Program-made: the position numbers and the translations under genes
Notes under the pieces: generated by a model
What the model was told of the DNA's origin: nothing
Database searches by the model: none
What the model saw: the letters and a program-made list of their open reading frames with translations, nothing else
Shown: positions 1 to 7,019 of the stretch, piece by piece
How positions within the stretch are numbered: position 1 is the first letter of the stretch
How the letters are laid out: every line of letters begins with the position of its first letter
Origin: Silicimonas sp.
Lineage (GTDB): Bacteria; Pseudomonadota; Alphaproteobacteria; Rhodobacterales; Rhodobacteraceae
Direction: 5' to 3'
Length of the DNA stretch: 41,729 bases
Assembly: GCA_022826385.1 (NCBI GenBank)
Contig: JAJDUZ010000038.1
Location: 1 to 41,729, forward strand

Positions 1-2
1 GC

Positions 3-104
3 TTGGCGAAGGACGTGGAGCGGACCTTGGCCAGTTCTCTGGCCTGCGTCCAACTGGCCGCGTGCCGGTTCCTGATGCGACGGGTAGCGCGGGCAATAAC
101 GTAA
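3..104 (+). CDS. IS5/IS1031-like transposase, C-terminal end (cut by window edge)
   Basis: Frame 3 from the window start is open for 33 codons and ends in TAA at 102-104. The peptide begins LAKDVERTLASSLAC and ends RFLMRRVARAIT. This resembles the C-terminal tail of IS5-family transposases, in which a basic amphipathic helix follows a run of the type 'ERTLAS..A...LA..R.LMRR'. The catalytic DDE residues would lie upstream, outside the window, so activity cannot be judged. The call is supported by a plausible IS right end 26 bases downstream. It is a family resemblance read by eye over a short peptide. Confidence 0.6.
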   Translation: MAKDVERTLASSLACVQLAACRFLMRRVARAIT

Positions 105-129
105 TTATTACAATATGTTAACTAATTAT

Positions 130-143
130 GATTCAGGCTCTGA
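130..143 (+). repeat. Probable right end of the insertion sequence plus target duplication
   Basis: Read inward from the right, the end is GAGCCTGAATC (complement of 130-140). It resembles the GAGCCTGA-type terminal repeats of the IS1031 subgroup of IS5. The next three bases, TGA at 141-143, fit the TNA target duplication known for that subgroup. The left end is outside the window, so neither the inverted repeat nor the duplication can be confirmed. Confidence 0.45.
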
Positions 144-221
144 GAGCAGTTCCGAAGCAAAGAGCAACGAAGGCCTGTCTGAAGGAACCTGAGCTAGGGT
201 AAATGTAAAGTTAATTGGCAT

Positions 222-2180
222 TCAAACATCCAACTCCTCAACAAACCGCGCGTTCTCCTGAATATACTGGAACCGCAATTCCGGTTTCTTGCCCATCAAT
301 CTCTCGACCAGATCGCCGGTTTCGCCCGGGCTGTCCTCGTCAATGGTCACGCGGATCAATGTGCGTGACTTCGGGTCCATCGTGGTCTCTTTCAAATCCT
401 TGGCGTCCATTTCGCCCAACCCCTTGAAGCGCTGGACGTCGATCTTGCCCTTGCCGCCCAGCCCCTCGCGCAGCACGCGCTCTTTCTCGGCGTCGTCGGG
501 CACATAGATGCGCTTGGCGCCCTGCGTCAGCCGGTAGAGCGGCGGGCAGGCCAGATAGAGGTGCCCGTGGTCGATCAGCGGGCGCATCTGGGTGAAGAAG
601 AAGGTCATCAGAAGCGAGGCGATATGCGCCCCGTCGACATCGGCGTCGGTCATGATGATGACCTTGTCATAGCGCAGGTCGTCGACGTTGAACTTGGTGC
701 CCATGCCAACGCCCAGCGCTTCGCAGAGATCGCGGATCTCCTGGTTCTGCGAGAGTTTGGACGAGGCCGCGCCCAGAACGTTCAGGATCTTGCCCCGCAG
801 CGGCAGAAGCGCCTGGTTTTCGCGGTTTCGGGCGGCCTTGGCACTGCCCCCGGCGCTGTCGCCCTCGACCAGGAAGATCTCGGTGCCGTCGCGGTTCTTG
901 GCGGTGCAATCCGTCAGCTTGCCCGGCAGGCGCAGTTTCTTGGTGGCCGACTTGCGCGCCGTTTCCTTCTCCTGCCGGCGGCGCAAACGCTCTTCCGCAC
1001 GCAGGACAAGGAAGTCGAGGATGGCGCCCGCCGACTTGGTGTCTGCCGCCAACCAGTTGTCGAAATGGTCGCGCACCGCGCCTTCGACCATCTTCTGCGC
1101 GCTCTCGTTCGAGAGACGGTCCTTGGTCTGGCCGACATATTGCGGGTCGCGGATGAAGACGCTGACCAAGGCCCCGGCCCCGCTGGTCAGGTCGTCGCGA
1201 GTGATCTGCTTGGCCTTCTTGTTGGCGACGCGCTCGCCATAGTCGCGGATGCCCTTCAGGATCGCGGCCCAGAAGCCGCTTTCATGTGTGCCGCCTTCGG
1301 GCGTGGGCACGGTGTTACAGTAAGACTGGATGAACCCGTCGCGCGACGGCGTCCAGTTGATGGCCCAGTCGACCTTGCCGGGCTCACCGAATTTCTCTTT
1401 GAAATCAATGCTTCCCGAGAAGGGCGCCTCGGCATAGGTGGACGCCCCTTCCAGCCGGTTGTTCAGGTAATCCGACAGGCCACCGGGGAAGTGGAAGGTC
1501 GCCTCGGTCGGCGTCTCGCCATCGTCCACCGCGGTTTTCCAGCGGATCTCGACGCCCGAGAACAGGTAGGCTTTCGAGCGCGCCATCGCGAAGAGCCGCG
1601 CGGGCTTCAGCTTGAGCGAGCCGAAGATTTCGGGGTCGGGATGGAAGGTGACACTGGTGCCGCGCCGGTTCGGGGCCGCGCCGACCTTTTCCAGCTTGGT
1701 TTGCGGCACGCCGCGGCAGAACTCCATCGCGACGAGCTCCTTGTTGCGGGCAACTTCCACGCGCAGGTGATCCGAGAGCGCATTGACGACCGACGAGCCG
1801 ACGCCATTGAGACCGCCCGAGGTTTCATAGTTCTCGCCCGAGAACTTGCCGCCCGCGTTCAGGGTGCAGAATATGATTTCCAGCGCCGATTTCGACGGGT
1901 CTTTCGGGTGCGGATCGGTCGGAATGCCGCGCCCGTTGTCGCGAATGGTGACGCTGTGGTCCTCGTGCAGTTCAACCTCGATCCAGTTGGCGTGACCCGC
2001 AACGGCTTCGTCCATGGCATTGTCGACGATCTCGGCCACCATGTGATGCAGCGCGCGGTCATCCTTGCCGCCGATATACATGCCGGGGCGGAGGCGGACA
2101 TGTTCCATATCCTCCAGCACCTGGATTGCTGAAGCATCATAGGCCTTGCCGGCCTTTTCGGTCAGAAGGTCATCCGCCAT
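222..2180 (-). CDS. parE: DNA topoisomerase IV subunit B
   Basis: ATPase subunit of topoisomerase IV, which with ParC unlinks replicated chromosomes in the cytoplasm. The 652 residues show the GHKL ATPase fold first: EIVDNAMDEA near residue 50, DNGRGIP near 82, and the lid motif GLNGVGSSVVNAL near 125. The transducer follows, and then the TOPRIM domain with EGDSAGGSA, PLRGKILNV and the acidic MTDADVDGAHI. Length and the absence of a large C-terminal insertion fit ParE rather than the longer GyrB of this group. The start MADDLLTEK is the natural N-terminus. No parC is in view. The gene ends about 80 bases from the IS end, which appears not to have damaged it. Confidence 0.93.
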   Translation of the reverse strand: MADDLLTEKAGKAYDASAIQVLEDMEHVRLRPGMYIGGKDDRALHHMVAEIVDNAMDEAVAGHANWIEVELHEDHSVTIRDNGRGIPTDPHPKDPSKSALEIIFCTLNAGGKFSGENYETSGGLNGVGSSVVNALSDHLRVEVARNKELVAMEFCRGVPQTKLEKVGAAPNRRGTSVTFHPDPEIFGSLKLKPARLFAMARSKAYLFSGVEIRWKTAVDDGETPTEATFHFPGGLSDYLNNRLEGASTYAEAPFSGSIDFKEKFGEPGKVDWAINWTPSRDGFIQSYCNTVPTPEGGTHESGFWAAILKGIRDYGERVANKKAKQITRDDLTSGAGALVSVFIRDPQYVGQTKDRLSNESAQKMVEGAVRDHFDNWLAADTKSAGAILDFLVLRAEERLRRRQEKETARKSATKKLRLPGKLTDCTAKNRDGTEIFLVEGDSAGGSAKAARNRENQALLPLRGKILNVLGAASSKLSQNQEIRDLCEALGVGMGTKFNVDDLRYDKVIIMTDADVDGAHIASLLMTFFFTQMRPLIDHGHLYLACPPLYRLTQGAKRIYVPDDAEKERVLREGLGGKGKIDVQRFKGLGEMDAKDLKETTMDPKSRTLIRVTIDEDSPGETGDLVERLMGKKPELRFQYIQENARFVEELDV

Positions 2181-2271
2181 GGTGTCTGCTCTTTTCGTTC
2201 TTTGCCACAGGATACCCCGGCGCGGGGAGGCTCTGCAATGGGGCTGTCAGGCCAGTTTTAACGATATGTAA

Positions 2272-2299
2272 ACCAACTGTTTCCAAGGCTGCAGTTGGT
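2272..2299. promoter_or_regulatory. 8-bp inverted repeat before the VPLPA-CTERM gene
   Basis: ACCAACTG (2272-2279) and CAGTTGGT (2292-2299) are perfect inverted arms around 12 bases. They lie between the divergent parE and the VPLPA-CTERM gene. Just upstream, 2258-2274 reads TTAACGATATGTAAACC, which is loosely like the TTAA-containing sites at 32003 and 12027. It could be an operator or a leader hairpin. No regulator is assigned. Confidence 0.3.
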
Positions 2300-2355
2300 C
2301 GAACAGCGCCATCCATGTATTCCCCACAAGTGTGTTTGTTCCCAAAGTGTGTGAA

Positions 2356-3078
2356 ATGATGAAATCCCTGACCCTTTCCGTTCTTGCGACCTGTGTCGCC
2401 GCCCCTGCCTTTGCCGCGACCGTCAATGTCTCCGGCTTCAGCGCAGCGTCGTATCAGGCCTCGGTCGGCTCGATGTCGACGGTGGTGAGCCAGTCCTTCG
2501 AGACCTACAGCGAAATGAACGTGAACGACGGTTTCGCGACCAATGTCGGCACCTTCGCGTCGGCTGGTGGCACCGGATCCGGCGGCACGGTAACCGAAGC
2601 GGACTTCGCCAATGACGGCACCAAGCTGGCCCTGCGCGACGGCAATGTCTATGGCCGCGTCAGCACGACGAAATCACTGACGGGCAACACCGCAGATGAC
2701 ATGTTCCTCGACAGCAATGACACCAAGGGCATCATCTGGAACGTCATGCTGGCGGGTCAGAAGATGTTCGACCGCATCGTCTTCACGGTGACCGACGCGG
2801 CCGAGTTCGGCAACAGCCTCAAGATTGAGACGGGTGGGGCCACCTACATGGTCAGCAGCGCTGGCAATGGCGTGAAGCGCCTGATCGAGATCGACTTCGG
2901 TCAGAACGTGTCTTCGGCCACGATCACGCTGGGCCATTTCAAGGACAACAAGCCGCGCACGAATGACGGCTTCTCGATCGACGATATCGCGGTAAGCGCC
3001 GTCCCGCTTCCGGCTTCGGCCCTGTTCCTGATCGGGGGACTGGGCGGTCTGGCCGCTTTGAGACGCCGCAAGGGCTGA
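2356..3078 (+). CDS. VPLPA-CTERM sorting domain exported protein
   Basis: A secreted protein of unknown role, about 240 residues. A signal peptide spans residues 1-20 (MMKSLTLS, then a hydrophobic core, cleavage after AFA). The body is rich in Ser, Thr, Gly, Asn and Asp with no cysteines, as in extracellular beta-rich proteins. The C-terminus is a tripartite sorting signal: VPLPA at residues 216-220, a hydrophobic helix and a terminal RRRK cluster. In Rhodobacteraceae such VPLPA-CTERM tails are substrates of a dedicated exosortase (XrtD type), so surface release or anchoring is expected. No exosortase or exopolysaccharide gene is in this window. An in-frame GTG at 2332 would give an unconvincing extension, so I chose the ATG pair at 2356/2359. 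A strong terminator follows. Confidence 0.75.
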   Translation: MMKSLTLSVLATCVAAPAFAATVNVSGFSAASYQASVGSMSTVVSQSFETYSEMNVNDGFATNVGTFASAGGTGSGGTVTEADFANDGTKLALRDGNVYGRVSTTKSLTGNTADDMFLDSNDTKGIIWNVMLAGQKMFDRIVFTVTDAAEFGNSLKIETGGATYMVSSAGNGVKRLIEIDFGQNVSSATITLGHFKDNKPRTNDGFSIDDIAVSAVPLPASALFLIGGLGGLAALRRRKG

Positions 3079-3100
3079 GGCGTCTTTACCGCGCACTGCC

Positions 3101-3132
3101 GACCCGGTCCGTGACACGGCCGGGTCGTTTTT
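3101..3132 (+). terminator. Rho-independent terminator after the VPLPA-CTERM gene
   Basis: GACCCGG (3101-3107) pairs with CCGGGTC (3120-3126), with an inner CCG/CGG extension. It is followed by G and five T. It lies 23 bases after the stop codon and reads rightward. Confidence 0.8.
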
Positions 3133-3170
3133 CGTTTGGCTGGGCTAGGTGAGCCTTGGCGATAGGCGAG

Positions 3171-3944
3171 CTAGACGATAAATGCCGCCCGGAATGCCTC
3201 CAAGGCATCCTCGGCATCACCACTGGCGAAAGCTTCCATACCGACTGGGCCGGTGTAGCCCATGCGGTCAAGCGCTTTCGCAACGCCTGCATAGCTAATC
3301 TCGCCAGTTCCGGGCTCGCAGCGCCCCGGCACATCGGCAACCTGGATCTCGCCAATCCACGGCAGGCAGGCCTCGCAAAGCTCGATCAGGTTCCCTTCGC
3401 CGATTTGCGCGTGATAGAGATCCAAGTTCAGGCGCAATCGCGGGCTGTCGATGGCAGAGACCAAGGCCAGTGTTTCCTCGGCCCGGGCAAATGGGACACC
3501 CGCGTGGTCGACTGGCAAGTTCAGGTTTTCCAGCGTGAAGACCACGTCCAGTTCTTCGGCCAGATCGCAAATGCGACGCAACGTGTCCAACGCCTTCACC
3601 CATTTCAGCGGAGTTGAGACTTCTGCCACGCGCGGACGCCCGCCATCTCCCAGACCGGTTCCGTGCAAGTTCAGGCGGGCGACGCCCAACCGTTTGCCGA
3701 CCTCGGCGGTCTCGCGGGCTGAAGCAAGCAGGGCCGTCGCGCCTTCATCGTCCGCCAGACGCCCCTCAAGATACCCGTTCATGATCGAGAACGTAGCGCC
3801 CGAAGCCTTGAGCTTGGCAAGATCATGGTCGATCCAGTTCCACAAACCAACCTGAAACCCCATCTCGTTCAGCTTGGCGCAACGCCAGTCGATGGGTTTG
3901 TCTTGCCAAAGCATTTCCGCGCAGGCGGCGAGTGTGAACGACAT
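3171..3944 (-). CDS. hyi: Hydroxypyruvate isomerase family protein (TIM barrel)
   Basis: Sugar isomerase of the xylose-isomerase-like TIM-barrel superfamily, 257 residues, predicted to interconvert hydroxypyruvate and tartronate semialdehyde in glyoxylate metabolism. Two glutamates expected at the active site are present: E139 in TLEN and E237 in GMEAF, close to the two catalytic Glu positions of E. coli Hyi (about 143 and 240). The family signature RCEPGTGEISY is at residues 208-218. An AGGAG ribosome-binding site lies six bases before the ATG. The leader carries two perfect palindromes, so its own regulated promoter is likely. A related 2-oxo-tetronate isomerase activity (OtnI type) cannot be excluded. 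No tartronate semialdehyde reductase, glyoxylate carboligase or glycerate kinase gene is nearby. Confidence 0.78.
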   Translation of the reverse strand: MSFTLAACAEMLWQDKPIDWRCAKLNEMGFQVGLWNWIDHDLAKLKASGATFSIMNGYLEGRLADDEGATALLASARETAEVGKRLGVARLNLHGTGLGDGGRPRVAEVSTPLKWVKALDTLRRICDLAEELDVVFTLENLNLPVDHAGVPFARAEETLALVSAIDSPRLRLNLDLYHAQIGEGNLIELCEACLPWIGEIQVADVPGRCEPGTGEISYAGVAKALDRMGYTGPVGMEAFASGDAEDALEAFRAAFIV

Positions 3945-3957
3945 GAACGGCTCCTGT

Positions 3958-3975
3958 CTGACGTCTAGACGTCAG
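3958..3975. promoter_or_regulatory. Perfect 18-bp palindrome in the hyi leader
   Basis: CTGACGTCTAGACGTCAG is its own reverse complement. It sits immediately upstream of the hyi ribosome-binding site. The core GTCTAGAC resembles operators of dimeric winged-helix regulators such as the GntR family, but the regulator is not identifiable here. Confidence 0.6.
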
Positions 3976-3989
3976 GACACGACACCATT

Positions 3990-4005
3990 TTGCAACCGGT
4001 TGCAA
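3990..4005. promoter_or_regulatory. LacI-family-like operator upstream of hyi
   Basis: TTGCAACCGGTTGCAA is a perfect 16-bp palindrome with the central CG typical of LacI/GalR-family operators. Its centre is 31 bp (about three helical turns) from the centre of the 3958-3975 palindrome. No LacI-family gene is in the window, so the regulator would be encoded elsewhere. Confidence 0.6.
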
Positions 4006-4083
4006 TACCCCAACCGTCCGCCGGATTTCACCGGTCTGCAAGCTTTGCGAGCCACGCGTTCAACGCTGGACCGCCCTTGTCCC

Positions 4084-4719
4084 CTACTTCCGACCGAAAA
4101 GCCGCCCCCAAAGCCCGCTGACCCGGTCGCGCGCCGCGTCGCCAGCCTCGTCGATATCGTCCAGCACGGGATCGATCCGCCGCATCCGGAAGTTCCGCCA
4201 AAGCCGCCAGATCGTGATGAAGACCACAGCCAGCACGGTCAGGAAAACAATGTTGAACCACGGGATCAGTTGCGCGTCCGGCCCGCTGACGGGCTTCATC
4301 GACAGCGCATTCGGGAAAATGCCGCCAAAGAGCCACGTGTTCCGCCAGCCATAATGGCGCATGGCCACCCATTCCGGCGCGGCTTCGGTCGATTGTGAAT
4401 CCGCTGCTTCCGTTTGCAGGTTCGCCGTGTCGAACTTGAGATAGGGCGGCCAGCCAAGCCCGGTGTCCTGATTGCGATAAACCATCACCTCGCCATCGGC
4501 CTGAACTGTTTGAATAAACAGCACATCTCGCGTGGCTGGCGCGTCTGCCGTGGCCCCGCGCGTGTTCTTCCAAAACACATCCCCGAACCCGCCGAAGTCC
4601 TGACGCTCCTCATAGGTGCTGACCACGCGCACGATATCGCGCTGTGGCAGCGTATAGTGCAGAAACGCCCCAAGGATGACCAAGAGCAAGATACGAATGG
4701 TCCAGCGAATATAACCCAT
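4084..4719 (-). CDS. DUF1523 family membrane protein
   Basis: A 211-residue protein with a transmembrane helix at each end: residues about 5-22 (IRWTIRILLLVILGAFLHY) and about 152-172 (FNIVFLTVLAVVFITIW). The domain between them is probably periplasmic and contains the DIVRVVSTYEERQDFGG and YRNQDTGLGWPPYLKFD segments characteristic of the DUF1523 proteins of Rhodobacterales. A short basic and acidic tail follows in the cytoplasm. No enzymatic motif is visible and the function is unknown. It is separated from hyi by 139 bases carrying operators, so it is probably transcribed independently of it. The ATG at 4719 puts the first helix at the usual distance from the N-terminus. Confidence 0.7.
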   Translation of the reverse strand: MGYIRWTIRILLLVILGAFLHYTLPQRDIVRVVSTYEERQDFGGFGDVFWKNTRGATADAPATRDVLFIQTVQADGEVMVYRNQDTGLGWPPYLKFDTANLQTEAADSQSTEAAPEWVAMRHYGWRNTWLFGGIFPNALSMKPVSGPDAQLIPWFNIVFLTVLAVVFITIWRLWRNFRMRRIDPVLDDIDEAGDAARDRVSGLWGRLFGRK

Positions 4720-4836
4720 GGGCCCCTCTCTTTCCTGACGATCAAATAGGCGCTTGCCCCCATGCGGCGCAAGGGCTTCACAACGTCACCCGCTGCGTTA
4801 GAGTTGCAGCAGCGGAGTATGTGGCGGAGTGCCGTG

Positions 4837-5172
4837 ATGCGAGAAAACGCCGTGCCAGTTCTGATTACCGTGCTTGCGGGGACGTTCACCAATCAGGCGG
4901 CGGCGTTTTATGCCTTGCGCTCGGAGGCCGAGAAAATCGGCATCGATCTTGCCCCGACGCAGACGGATGTCATCCGCGAATCAAGCGAAGTGCGTCTGGC
5001 CCATTACTTTCGCCCCGCGATCGTCGCCCGGATTGAAGAGGCTCGCGGCGAAGATGACACGATTGCCCTGCTCTTCCCGTCACCCCTGACGGCGCTTCCC
5101 GCCTTTCCCCCCGAAGACAGCGCCTTGCGACTGGTCGGACGGTTTGCGGGCCTTCTTGACCAGCCAACATGA
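4837..5172 (+). CDS. Small protein of unknown function, coupled to the P1 peptidase
   Basis: About 111 residues beginning MRENAVPVLITVLAGTF. I do not recognise a family. The N-terminal 22 residues are moderately hydrophobic, then the chain is acidic and amphipathic (AAAFYALRSEAEKIGIDL, ARIEEARGEDDT), with a proline-rich stretch near residue 85 (LPAFPPEDS). There are no cysteines. The start at 4837 is preferred because GGAG at 4824-4827 lies nine bases upstream. In-frame ATGs at 4819 and 4762 give longer versions with poorer spacing. Its stop overlaps the start of the following peptidase gene in an ATGA, so the two are translationally coupled and probably functionally linked. Codon use looks native. 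Whether it is an exported or cytoplasmic helper is open. Confidence 0.55.
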   Translation: MRENAVPVLITVLAGTFTNQAAAFYALRSEAEKIGIDLAPTQTDVIRESSEVRLAHYFRPAIVARIEEARGEDDTIALLFPSPLTALPAFPPEDSALRLVGRFAGLLDQPT

Positions 5173-6158
5173 CACCCGGCCCGACGAACACGCTTCTGGA
5201 CGTGGCCGGTCTTTCGGTCGGTCAGGCGCAGGACAGCCGGTTGAAAAGCGGCGTGACCGTGGTTGTGGGCGATGTCCCGATGGTGGCTGGCGTCCACGTC
5301 ATGGGCGGCGCGCCCGGAAGCCGCGAGACCGACCTGCTGGCCCCTGACGCGACCGTGCCGGGTGTCGACGCACTTGTGCTGTCGGGCGGTTCGGCCTTCG
5401 GACTGGCGGCAGCGGATGGCGTGGCCGAGGTGCTGCGCGAAGAGGGGCGCGGCTTCGAAGCGGCCGGGCACCGCGTGCCGATTGTGCCCGCCGCCATCCT
5501 GTTCGACCTCGCCAACGGTGGCGAAAAGAGTTGGAGTGGGAGCCCCTATCCCGCGCTTGGACGCTCGGCCTGCCTTGCGCATGGCGGGCCGCTGGCCATG
5601 GGCAGCGTCGGCGCGGGCACGGGCGCGACGGTGGCCGGATTGAAAGGCGGGCTGGGGTCAGCCTCGGCCCGCTTGCCCTCCGGCGCGACCGTAGCCGCCT
5701 TGGCAGCCGTCAACGCGCTTGGTCAGGTGACGGTGGGCGACGGCCCCAGGTTCTGGGCCGCGCCCTTTGAACAGGCGGGCGAGTTCGGCGGCCTCGGGGT
5801 CGCCACCGGGCCAGCCCCGCCGCCGTTGACCAAACGGTCTTCGGGTGGGAACACGACCATCGCCGTTGTCGCGACCGACCTGACACTGGACAAGGCGAGC
5901 GCAACCCGCATGGCCATTGCCGCGCATGACGGGATGGCGCGGGCCATTGTGCCCGCGCACACACCGCTGGACGGTGATCTGGTGTTCGGATGCGCCACCG
6001 CGCAGCGCCCGACAGATGACGATGATTTGTTGTTGCTTGGCCATGTGGCCGCAACCTGCCTGGCGCGGGCGATTGCGCGTGGGGTCTTTCTGGCCGAACA
6101 CATTGAGACCGATACGCTTCCGACCTGGGCCGAGCGTTTCGGGGACAATGAAGCCTAG
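5169..6158 (+). CDS. P1 family peptidase (DmpA / NylC-like, self-cleaving)
   Basis: An N-terminal-nucleophile amidohydrolase of peptidase family S58, 329 residues. Members cleave beta-aminopeptides, D-amino-acid amides or cyclic and linear amide oligomers after splitting themselves in two. Visible marks are the glycine-rich LSGGSAFGLAAADGV (residues 71-85), the MGSVGAGTGATVAG loop (144-157), and the predicted autocleavage site GGN/TTIAVVATD with Asn228 and nucleophile Thr229. A Thr rather than Ser nucleophile fits the NylC-type branch more than DmpA proper. There is no signal peptide, so it is probably cytoplasmic. It starts inside the stop codon of the small gene at 4837. The physiological substrate cannot be inferred. 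Confidence 0.8.
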   Translation: MTPGPTNTLLDVAGLSVGQAQDSRLKSGVTVVVGDVPMVAGVHVMGGAPGSRETDLLAPDATVPGVDALVLSGGSAFGLAAADGVAEVLREEGRGFEAAGHRVPIVPAAILFDLANGGEKSWSGSPYPALGRSACLAHGGPLAMGSVGAGTGATVAGLKGGLGSASARLPSGATVAALAAVNALGQVTVGDGPRFWAAPFEQAGEFGGLGVATGPAPPPLTKRSSGGNTTIAVVATDLTLDKASATRMAIAAHDGMARAIVPAHTPLDGDLVFGCATAQRPTDDDDLLLLGHVAATCLARAIARGVFLAEHIETDTLPTWAERFGDNEA

Positions 6159-6169
6159 CGCGACGCGCC

Positions 6170-6982
6170 CTAGAGCCCCGCGTCTCGCCCGTCGGATAAC
6201 AAGCTCTCGACCATCGGACTGTCGGCGTGCTTCAACCCGTCGATGACGTCGAAATGGTGCCGTCCGGGGTCGACCCGCAATTCGGCATTCCAGACCTCGC
6301 TCAGCGCAATCGCCTGATCGAGAAAGACCGGACGTTCCTCGGCCCCCACCCAGACGGTGACCGGCACATCTGGGCGCTCGTGCAGAACCGGGCTTTCGGC
6401 CCGCGCTTCGTCCGCGTCAAGGCGCAGCCCCTCGTTCATCGAGATATCCACGAGCGGGCGCAGATCAGCCACCGGCGAAATCGGCACGATCTTCTCGATG
6501 CGCGCACGCACGCTCGGATCAAGCGCCACGTCGCGGCACCCCATCCGGGCAACCAGATGCCCGCCCGCCGAATGCCCGGCCAGTCGGATCGGTCCGGCAA
6601 CAAGACCCGCTGCCACCTCCAGCGCCCGCGCGATTTCGAGCGTCATGGCCCGCACACGCGCCTCGGGCGCCAGCGTATAGGACGGCATCGCCACCGCCCA
6701 ACCGCGATCGGTCAGGCCTTCCGCGAAATGCGACCAAAAGGCCCGGTCAAAGCGCAGCCAGTAGCCGCCGTGGACAAACATCACCAAACCCTCGGCCTTG
6801 CCCGCCGGGTGAAAGAGGTCCAGCTTCTGCCGCGCGCCGTCGCCATAGGCCACGTTCAACCGGGCCCGCCCGATTGACGCTTCACGCTCGCGATAGGCTT
6901 GGCCCTCGGCCTCCCACCGGTCGGGATAGGCGGCGCCATCGGGAATGAAATCCACGTTTACGAAGTCGATATCCGAATACAT
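6170..6982 (-). CDS. Alpha/beta hydrolase (esterase / arylformamidase-like)
   Basis: An alpha/beta-hydrolase-fold protein of about 270 residues. The oxyanion-hole motif HGGYW is near residue 72 and the nucleophile elbow GHSAGG near 135. The likely acid lies in the GAEERPVFLDQ region and the histidine in GRHHFDVID. HGGYW with GHSAGG is seen in kynurenine formamidases and related carboxylesterases, but no tryptophan-degradation gene is nearby, so only 'esterase' is safe. The frame is open upstream to 7060, into the preceding gene. I chose the ATG at 6982 (MYSDIDFVNVDF) because it avoids that overlap and gives a normal N-terminus. Even so, there is no clear ribosome-binding site. It lies 37 bases after the sugar dehydrogenase gene and is probably co-transcribed. 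Confidence 0.72.
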   Translation of the reverse strand: MYSDIDFVNVDFIPDGAAYPDRWEAEGQAYREREASIGRARLNVAYGDGARQKLDLFHPAGKAEGLVMFVHGGYWLRFDRAFWSHFAEGLTDRGWAVAMPSYTLAPEARVRAMTLEIARALEVAAGLVAGPIRLAGHSAGGHLVARMGCRDVALDPSVRARIEKIVPISPVADLRPLVDISMNEGLRLDADEARAESPVLHERPDVPVTVWVGAEERPVFLDQAIALSEVWNAELRVDPGRHHFDVIDGLKHADSPMVESLLSDGRDAGL

Positions 6983-7019
6983 GGCGCGAACGTGCCGACA
7001 ATCGAAAGCCGACGCAAGA

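Noticed and set aside
561..2132. 523-codon open frame antisense to parE
   Set aside because: It lies entirely opposite a clear topoisomerase gene, shows no recognisable domain and is the usual by-product of G+C-rich third codon positions.
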